The translations under genes were made by a program, and so were the position numbers. 9,074 nucleotides of DNA from Acetobacteraceae bacterium (GTDB taxonomy: Bacteria; Pseudomonadota; Alphaproteobacteria; Acetobacterales; Acetobacteraceae): NCBI GenBank assembly GCA_025356735.1, contig JANXRT010000538.1:1-9074 (forward strand). Reading direction: 5' to 3'. Shown piece after piece: positions 1 through 4,734 of the stretch. Position 1 is the stretch's first letter; each line of letters starts with the position of its first letter. Below the pieces are notes generated by a model. It was not told the origin of the DNA. It ran no database searches and was given only the letters and a program-made list of their open reading frames with translations.

Positions 1-3
1 CGC

Positions 4-42
4 AAAGGGGCCGTCGCCCCTTTGAACCCCTCTACTAAGGGG
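4..42. terminator. Two small hairpins, possible bidirectional terminator
   Basis: Positions 4-11 (AAAGGGGC) and 16-23 (GCCCCTTT) form a perfect 8-bp stem with a 4-nt loop. Positions 27-31 (CCCCT) and 38-42 (AGGGG) form a second short stem. They lie beyond the 3' end of the minus-strand Tim44 gene and would be read after the adjacent repeat. Only three T residues follow the first stem on either strand, so intrinsic terminator activity is plausible but weak. What lies to the left is outside the window. Confidence 0.35.
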
Positions 43-88
43 ATGCGCTCCTGGGCGCGCCCCGGGCGGGGTTTGGGGCAGAGCCCCA
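34..88 (-). repeat. Dispersed GC-rich palindromic repeat, copy 1
   Basis: Read on the minus strand, this 55-bp block starts 11 nt after the Tim44 stop codon with the hairpin GGGGC-TCT-GCCCC (positions 75-87), then a CCCC/GGGG stem, then GGAGCGCATCC, ending in TTAGT. Aligned by eye to positions 7507-7560, about 48 of 57 columns match. Both copies follow a stop codon in the orientation of the upstream gene. This resembles the REP-like intergenic elements of GC-rich alphaproteobacteria. A role in termination or mRNA 3'-end protection is inferred from position. Confidence 0.7.
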
Positions 89-99
89 TGCTACTCCTG

Positions 100-756
100 C
101 TAAGCCGAAGCAGCCGCCACCAGCCTCCAAGCCGGATCGCGCGAGGTAAGGTCGCGCTCAAAACTCCACAAATCGACCAATTCGGTCACCGCGTCGGTGC
201 CGGCGACTGGGGTGCCGCCGGCATCCTCGGTCATGCTGATCTGGTCCGACACGAACCGCACCGCGATGCGTGCGACATTGCCGGTGAGCTCGGCGCCCTC
301 AATCGTCGCCGCGTGGATGGCGCGTAGCTCGCTGACCTGCTTGTGGTTGGCCGCCTCACGCGCCGCAATCACGCTCTCGAACGAGCGGTAGGTATCCTCG
401 GACAGCAGCGCATGCAGCGCCGGGCGATCGCCGGAGGCGAAGGCGGCGACGATCAGCCGGAATGCGCCCTCGGCGCCGTTGAGGAAGTTGGCGGGATCGA
501 AGCCGCGGTCGATGCCGCGCATCCGCAGCAGCACCTGCCCGGTGGCGCCGGCCGGGTCCGGCAGGGTGCGCGCGCTGACCGGGGCGCTCGGCTCGGCCCG
601 GACGCCGGCGACCGGGCCGGGCGGCACCGCCGATATCGGTGCGGCCGGCCGCTCATAGCCGGTGCGGCGGCCGAGGATGCTGCGCAGCCGCAGAACCAGG
701 AACGCCGCGATCATCCCAAACAGGATGAGGTCGATGGGAAAGCCGCCGCCGTCCAT
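100..756 (-). CDS. Tim44-like domain membrane-anchored protein (TimA-like)
   Basis: This encodes 218 residues. Near the N-terminus is one hydrophobic segment (about residues 8-24, IDLILFGMIAAFLVLRL), followed by basic residues, suggesting a single-pass inner-membrane anchor. A Pro/Ala-rich linker (about 36-75) leads to a Tim44-like domain (about 85-218) with the pattern FL.GAEGAFRLIVAAFASGD, then LLSEDTYRSFE, and ending in the strand-rich LVDLWSFERDLTSRDPAWRLVAA. Bacterial relatives are homologues of the mitochondrial import motor subunit Tim44. Their client in bacteria is poorly defined; a role at the inner membrane with partner proteins is inferred. The ATG is preceded by GGAG 9 nt upstream, which supports this start. 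The gene stands alone here, divergent from the phosphatase, and ends at a GC-rich repeat. Its length suits the family and I see no damage. Confidence 0.85.
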   Translation of the reverse strand: MDGGGFPIDLILFGMIAAFLVLRLRSILGRRTGYERPAAPISAVPPGPVAGVRAEPSAPVSARTLPDPAGATGQVLLRMRGIDRGFDPANFLNGAEGAFRLIVAAFASGDRPALHALLSEDTYRSFESVIAAREAANHKQVSELRAIHAATIEGAELTGNVARIAVRFVSDQISMTEDAGGTPVAGTDAVTELVDLWSFERDLTSRDPAWRLVAAASA

Positions 757-779
757 GAATTGTTTCTCCGTTCACGCAA

Positions 780-808
780 CACATAGGCGGACCGGCGCGA
801 TTGGACAA
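780..808 (-). promoter_or_regulatory. Candidate promoter for the Tim44 gene
   Basis: On the minus strand TTGTCC (803-808) is separated by 17 nt from TATGTG (780-785), about 25 nt before the start codon and its GGAG ribosome site. The matches to the sigma-70 consensus are moderate (4/6 and 3/6). The -35 overlaps a small inverted repeat, GACAA-N3-TTGTC (804-816), which may be a chance feature. Confidence 0.35.
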
Positions 809-879
809 CAATTGTCACAAGTCGGAGCCATCCGGGGTCGCCGCTTGCCCCGCGCCGGATCCGGCGCTACTTGCCTGGA

Positions 880-1434
880 ATGATCCTGTTGCGGCATGGC
901 CAAAGCGAATTCAACGTCCATTTCAGCGCCACGCGGCGGGATCCGGGCATCATCGACGCCCCGCTCACGCCGCTGGGCCATGAGCAAGCCGAGGCCGCCG
1001 CACAGGCGCTGCGCGGCGAGGGCATCACACGCATCCTGGCTTCGCCCTACACCCGCGCGCTGCAGACGGCTGAGCCGGTGTCGCGCGCCCTCGGCGTCCC
1101 GGTCGGCATCAACGTGCTGGTGCGCGAGCGCTACAAGTTCGCCTGCGATGTCGGCTCCCACCGCGACCACCTGGTGCGCGACTGGCCGCACCGCGATTTT
1201 TCCGCGATCGACCCGGTATGGTGGCCGTCGGACGAGGAAGACGCCGCCTCGACCATCGCCCGCGCGGCGGCTTTCCGTCTGGCCATGGCGGCCGATCCGA
1301 CGTGGCAAACCACGCTGGTCGTCAGCCACTGGGGTTTCATCCTGGCGATGACCGGCATCAGCGTGATGAACGGCAACTGGTTGCGTTGCGATCCGACCCT
1401 GGCCGCACCTCCCGAAATCATTTGGCAGGTCTAG
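880..1434 (+). CDS. Histidine phosphatase family protein (phosphoglycerate mutase-like)
   Basis: This 184-residue protein belongs to the branch-1 histidine phosphatases, which use a phosphohistidine intermediate. The N-terminal motif LLRHGQSEFN gives Arg5 and the nucleophile His6. SPYTRALQTA supplies the second phosphate-pocket Arg, Glu83 (VRERY) is the likely proton donor, and the second catalytic His150 lies in VVSHWGF. All key residues are present, so the enzyme should be active. Its substrate cannot be told from sequence; the family covers phosphoglycerate mutases, small-molecule phosphatases and SixA-type enzymes. The start is uncertain: ATG at 880 gives the usual tight N-terminus before RHG, TTG at 871 adds three residues, and neither has a clear Shine-Dalgarno. 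It diverges from the Tim44 gene and converges on the Hint gene with 1 bp between stop codons. Confidence 0.85.
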   Translation: MILLRHGQSEFNVHFSATRRDPGIIDAPLTPLGHEQAEAAAQALRGEGITRILASPYTRALQTAEPVSRALGVPVGINVLVRERYKFACDVGSHRDHLVRDWPHRDFSAIDPVWWPSDEEDAASTIARAAAFRLAMAADPTWQTTLVVSHWGFILAMTGISVMNGNWLRCDPTLAAPPEIIWQV

Positions 1435-1435
1435 C

Positions 1436-3208
1436 TCACGCGGCCTCCTGCCCGACCGCGGTGACGCCATGGGTCGCGAGGATCTGAAACTCGACCATGC
1501 GCGTGCCGACCGGCAGCGGGATCGCGGCATCGCCGTCGGTCCATCGTGACATCGCCGGTCCGACCCGCTCGGTCGCCCACCAGCCGTGCGACAGGGCTGG
1601 ATGATCGACCGGCATCTCCTGCAACCCGGCATCGGTGTGTGCCACGATCCGCGAGATGCAGACCCCGAGGCGCCGGCGGTCGTCAAGCCACGGACACGCT
1701 CTTGAGGGTGTGTCGGCGTGCGACAGCAACCGCACCGAACGGGTGCCGGCCGGCAGCACGAAGCGGCAGCTTTCGGCCAGCGCGATCGCCGGCCGGATCA
1801 CGCGCTCCCCCGCCAGCAGGCGCAGGCCGACATCGGCGTTCTGCGCCTGCGGCATCGGGCACTCGAAGCCGAGCGCCTCGGCCCGGGCGGCAAGGCGGCG
1901 CCAGATCGGCTCCACATGTGCCGCACCAACCGCCAGTGGCGCGCACGCATCGTGCCGCCAGGTCTTGGCATCCGGGTTCGTGGCAGGGGCAGGGTGCAGC
2001 GCGACCACCGCGCCTGCGTTGGCGAAAAACGCGCGGTTGCCGGTGTCGAGGTAGCTTTCCGCTTCCAGCCCCTCGGCCAGCAGGATCGCGTGCCTGGCCA
2101 GCTCGACGTGGAAATACGTGACTTCACGACGCTCGGTTTCCGGCGCGATGGTGGCGCCGTTGACCAGCAGCCGGGCCGGCACCAGCGCGCCGTCGAGATA
2201 CAGGCAATGGTCGGGCGAGACGCGCAGGTCGCGCGCCGGCACCCCGGCCGCCATCGCATCGCGGCGGATCCGGACTGGCGCCATGTTGGCAGGGTCGCGC
2301 CGCGGATCGAGGCGGCGGCGGCCGATCCAGGTCACCGCACCGGTCGTGCGGTCGCCATCACGCAGCGTCACAACGTCGTCGCCGGGCCGTAGGTCCTCGA
2401 CCGCGACCTCGCCACCGGGTGTCAGGATGCGGGTGCCGGCGGCGAAGCAGGTGACGATCTCGACCCGTCCGCCGCCGTTGTCGACCAGGCGGAAGTCGGT
2501 GGTGACGTAGCTGCCGGCGAACCGGATCGTCGCCTGGACGATGCCCAGCAGGGAGATCGTCAGCACGCCGGCGCTGAAGGCTTCCGATGCGCCGGCGAAG
2601 GCGACGCTGGACAGGTCGATCAGGTTGCCCGTCGAAAAATTCCGCATGGTGCCGGCGAATGCGCCCGAATGCAGCACGCCGACATCGTCCAGCAGCAGCC
2701 GGCTGCGCGTCAGGTCGGCAAACGAGATGTCGATGCCGGCATCAATGGTGCCGCCGATCTCCAGGCTGGCGGCGTTGCCCAGCCGGATGGTGCCGCCGCC
2801 CGAGAATGTCCGGGGTCCGATCGGATCGGGAAAGGCCTTGGTGAAATGATCGACCACCGAGCCGGTCACGAACATCGAGCTGGCCTCGATGTCGAGCGTT
2901 GGGCGGAGCGCGGGTCCGCCCAGGGCAACGCCGGCAAGCCCTAACGTCGCCACGGTCGCGGTGGCGCGGCTCAGCACGACGGTGACGGGATACGGTCCCA
3001 ACGGCAGCGGCAGCGGCGGGTCGAAAGGGAAAGCGCTGGCGGCCATGATGTAGGCCGCATCGCCGGCACCCGGCACGTTGCCATGCGGCGGCAGCCCGGA
3101 ATTGGAGATGTTCGTCCACAGCGCGCCCGAAATCCAGTTGGCCCGGGGTATCCACACGTAACGGGGCACAACGGTGCGATCGACGGGAAACCAGGCAAAA
3201 TCGGTCAC
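1436..3208 (-). CDS. Hint (Hedgehog/intein) domain-containing protein, Hint_2 type
   Basis: This encodes 590 residues in three parts. The N-terminal part (about 1-250) is rich in Gly, Ala, Thr and short hydrophobic strands, with WTN...VPGAGDAAYI near the start, as in beta-solenoid or adhesin-like passengers. The central Hint_2 domain starts at Cys254 (CFAAGTRILTPGGEVAVEDL), continues through LRPGDDVVTL and RVSPDHCLYLDG, and ends near EGLEAESYLDTGNRAFF. A C-terminal part of about 190 residues contains DDRRRLGV and WRWTDGDA-like patterns (here SRWTDGDAAIPLP). Hint domains catalyse N-S acyl shift and self-cleavage in inteins and hedgehog proteins; Cys254 fits the nucleophile. Function here is unknown, and a surface or secreted self-processing protein is an inference. 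I see no classical signal peptide. The start is GTG with a weak GGGTG upstream; the next in-frame Met would remove about 54 residues including the conserved WTN/GAGD segment. Confidence 0.82.
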   Translation of the reverse strand: MTDFAWFPVDRTVVPRYVWIPRANWISGALWTNISNSGLPPHGNVPGAGDAAYIMAASAFPFDPPLPLPLGPYPVTVVLSRATATVATLGLAGVALGGPALRPTLDIEASSMFVTGSVVDHFTKAFPDPIGPRTFSGGGTIRLGNAASLEIGGTIDAGIDISFADLTRSRLLLDDVGVLHSGAFAGTMRNFSTGNLIDLSSVAFAGASEAFSAGVLTISLLGIVQATIRFAGSYVTTDFRLVDNGGGRVEIVTCFAAGTRILTPGGEVAVEDLRPGDDVVTLRDGDRTTGAVTWIGRRRLDPRRDPANMAPVRIRRDAMAAGVPARDLRVSPDHCLYLDGALVPARLLVNGATIAPETERREVTYFHVELARHAILLAEGLEAESYLDTGNRAFFANAGAVVALHPAPATNPDAKTWRHDACAPLAVGAAHVEPIWRRLAARAEALGFECPMPQAQNADVGLRLLAGERVIRPAIALAESCRFVLPAGTRSVRLLSHADTPSRACPWLDDRRRLGVCISRIVAHTDAGLQEMPVDHPALSHGWWATERVGPAMSRWTDGDAAIPLPVGTRMVEFQILATHGVTAVGQEAA

Positions 3209-3226
3209 GAAACACCCGCAGGTTGA

Positions 3227-3280
3227 AATAATGAAATCTAATCGATAACGCTAAATCTCATTATTGCGACCGGAAGTCAA
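3227..3280 (-). promoter_or_regulatory. AT-rich palindrome with -35-like element upstream of the Hint gene
   Basis: Positions 3227-3234 (AATAATGA) and 3258-3265 (TCATTATT) are perfect 8-bp inverted arms. Extending inward, 12 of 14 positions pair, giving a 39-bp imperfect palindrome centred near 3246. On the minus strand a good -35-like TTGACT (3275-3280) sits just upstream, and a weak -10-like GATTTA (3252-3257) falls inside the palindrome at 17-nt spacing. This layout suits an operator over -10 and +1 of the Hint gene, whose GTG is about 19 nt beyond. The block 3221-3370 is about 41% G+C, far below its surroundings. No regulator is identified. Confidence 0.4.
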
Positions 3281-3376
3281 CGAGAATGACGCCAAGGTTG
3301 ATGAGTATATTGTAATGATTGCGCAAGGCCATAAACCGCGACGTTCGTGTTCAAAGTCTTAAGTCGCGTTGAGGAG

Positions 3377-3453
<77 letters not shown>

Positions 3454-3462
3454 CGCGAGGTC

Positions 3463-3491
3463 CTCATAGCGTGAACGGCTGGCCGGTGAAA
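3463..3491 (-). promoter_or_regulatory. Possible promoter of tRNA-Arg
   Basis: On the minus strand TTTCAC (3486-3491) and TATGAG (3463-3468) are 17 nt apart, and the -10 lies 9 nt before the mature tRNA 5' end. The discriminator region is GC-rich, as expected for stable-RNA promoters under stringent control. The hexamer matches are poor, so read-through from the upstream hydrolase gene is an alternative. Confidence 0.28.
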
Positions 3492-3502
3492 GACCCGAAA
3501 CA

Positions 3503-4498
3503 TCAGGGCTGCTGCTTGAGCCAGATCGCCGCGACACCCTCGGCCGCCGACGGCAACGGGTCGCTGGGGTGGAGCACCCAACCGATCGCGTCGTCGATCG
3601 CGAGCTTGCGGCCAAGGTCGCGGAACAGCAGGTGGTAGCCACCCGGGTAGAACGCGCGCCGGCTTGATGCCGGCAGCCCGCGCCAAGTCACGGCGGTGGC
3701 CCGGGGTGGGATCAGTTCGTCATGCCCGCCATACAAGAAAAGCGCCGGCGCGTTGAGTTCCGGCGCCGCGGCGAGCGCCGCGTCCATCAGGTCGACCAGT
3801 CCGCGCACGGTATCGACGCGGGTGCGGCGCAACGTCAGCGGGTCCGTTGCCAGCCGGGCCAGCGCCTCGTCGTTGTCGGACGGCGTGATCTTCAGCCCCT
3901 GACCGGTCAGCTCCAGGCCGGGCACGGTGTTCGCCGCCAGCCACAGCATGCCGCGCAGGAACGGGTTCATCGCGGCCCGGCCCCACACCGCGGGGGCGAG
4001 CAGCAGGTAGCCGTCAACCTCCGGCGGATCGGGCCGGGTCGCCATGTGCAGCAGCACCGCCGCCCCCATGCTCTCGCCGAGCAGGATCAGCCTGGTGCCG
4101 GGGTAGCGTGCCCGCAGCAGCCCGGCCATCTCGCGCGCATCGTCGGCCAGTGCGTCGCCGCCGGGCCAGAAGCCGCGCGCCGCCGTGGCGCCGAAGCCGC
4201 GCTGGTCGGGCGCGAACATGGCGATTCCGGCGGCGGCGAAGTCAGGCGCGGGGATCTCCCACGCGTCGCGGCTGTCGTTGATGCCGTGCAGCGCCAGCAC
4301 CACCGCCGCCGGCCGGCCTTCCGGCAGCCAGCTCCGGAATGGCAGCCGCATGCCGTCGCGCATCGTGAAGGCGTCCTCTTCCTGGCTCGCCAGGGCGATC
4401 GGCGGCCCCGGGGTCGCGAGCTGGCTCACGCAGCCTCCAAGCCATGATGCCGCCAGAACGAGGCAGACGAGGGAAAAGGTTGAACGCACCGGCGGCAT
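3503..4498 (-). CDS. Alpha/beta hydrolase lipoprotein (serine aminopeptidase/monoacylglycerol lipase-like)
   Basis: This encodes 331 residues from the chosen ATG. The N-terminus is a lipoprotein signal peptide: basic Arg5, a hydrophobic core SLVCLVLAASW, and lipobox LGGC with Cys23. The mature protein should be lipid-anchored in the cell envelope. The hydrolase fold follows: LALHGINDSRDAW (oxyanion-hole loop), FAPDQRGFGAT, nucleophile elbow GESMG (Ser143), GGHDELIP (Asp260) and GGYHLLF (His289), a complete Ser-Asp-His triad. This order matches the Hydrolase_4/S33-type family, which contains lysophospholipases and monoacylglycerol lipases; the substrate is unknown. The start at 4498 places GGGGG 9 nt upstream and begins the signal peptide directly. 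Longer in-frame starts (up to 4573) would add a non-signal extension and overlap the divergent zinc-finger gene. tRNA-Arg follows downstream. Confidence 0.86.
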   Translation of the reverse strand: MPPVRSTFSLVCLVLAASWLGGCVSQLATPGPPIALASQEEDAFTMRDGMRLPFRSWLPEGRPAAVVLALHGINDSRDAWEIPAPDFAAAGIAMFAPDQRGFGATAARGFWPGGDALADDAREMAGLLRARYPGTRLILLGESMGAAVLLHMATRPDPPEVDGYLLLAPAVWGRAAMNPFLRGMLWLAANTVPGLELTGQGLKITPSDNDEALARLATDPLTLRRTRVDTVRGLVDLMDAALAAAPELNAPALFLYGGHDELIPPRATAVTWRGLPASSRRAFYPGGYHLLFRDLGRKLAIDDAIGWVLHPSDPLPSAAEGVAAIWLKQQP

Positions 4499-4507
4499 CG
4501 CTATCAT
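4480..4507 (+). promoter_or_regulatory. Candidate promoter of the zinc-finger/polA unit
   Basis: TTGAAC (4480-4485) is separated by 16 nt from TATCAT (4502-4507), which matches the sigma-70 -10 at 5 of 6 positions. The predicted start lies near 4514, about 25 nt before the zinc-finger ATG. The element overlaps the first codons of the divergent hydrolase gene, so transcription of the two may interfere. Confidence 0.5.
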
Positions 4508-4538
4508 CCCCCGGTATCGCAGACCATAGAGGATCTTC

Positions 4539-4730
4539 ATGCCGGATGGCGTCGCCACCCCGATCGAGACCATTCACGTCAACGAACGCACCGCCGTCTG
4601 CGATGGCGGGAACGGCCCGCTCGGCCATCCGCGTGTGTATCTCCGCATCGTCCAGCACTCGGTGATCTGCCCCTGGTGCTCGCGGCTGTATGTGCTGAAC
4701 GAGGGCGCCGGCCACGACGAGGGGCACTGA
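4539..4730 (+). CDS. Zinc-finger protein of the zf-CHCC family (NDUFS6-like)
   Basis: This 63-residue protein is homologous in pattern to the C-terminal domain of the mitochondrial complex I subunit NDUFS6 (13 kDa-A). The metal ligands are Cys21 (VCDGG), His30 (GHPRVYL), Cys44 and Cys47 (CPWCS), the classic C-H-C-C set, with YVLNEG closing the domain. In alphaproteobacteria such proteins are accessory subunits of NADH dehydrogenase; a role in complex I here is inferred from family knowledge, not from neighbours, since no nuo gene is in view. The ATG is preceded by AGAGG at 6-nt spacing, a strong ribosome site. The stop codon lies 4 nt before the polA ATG, so the two genes are very probably co-transcribed and translationally coupled. 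All ligands are intact. Confidence 0.88.
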   Translation: MPDGVATPIETIHVNERTAVCDGGNGPLGHPRVYLRIVQHSVICPWCSRLYVLNEGAGHDEGH

Positions 4731-4734
4731 GGCG

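Noticed and set aside
772..1686. Open frame of about 300 codons antisense to the phosphatase gene
   Set aside because: It crosses the phosphatase and the end of the Hint gene and has low-complexity Arg/Pro composition; it is a shadow.
1436..3208. Hint gene as a true protein-splicing intein
   Set aside because: The flanks do not make up one known host protein and no splice-junction His-Asn followed by Cys/Ser/Thr is evident; Hint_2 fits better.
3319..3326. TTGCGCAA palindrome in the AT-rich gap
   Set aside because: An 8-bp palindrome alone is too short to claim as a site and no promoter aligns with it.
3331..3370. CGCGAC/GTCGCG stem after tRNA-Arg as a terminator
   Set aside because: The loop is about 20 nt and no T-run follows, so it is not a convincing intrinsic terminator.
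4499..4573. Longer N-terminus for the alpha/beta hydrolase
   Set aside because: The extra 25 residues precede a complete lipoprotein signal peptide and overlap the divergent zinc-finger gene start.
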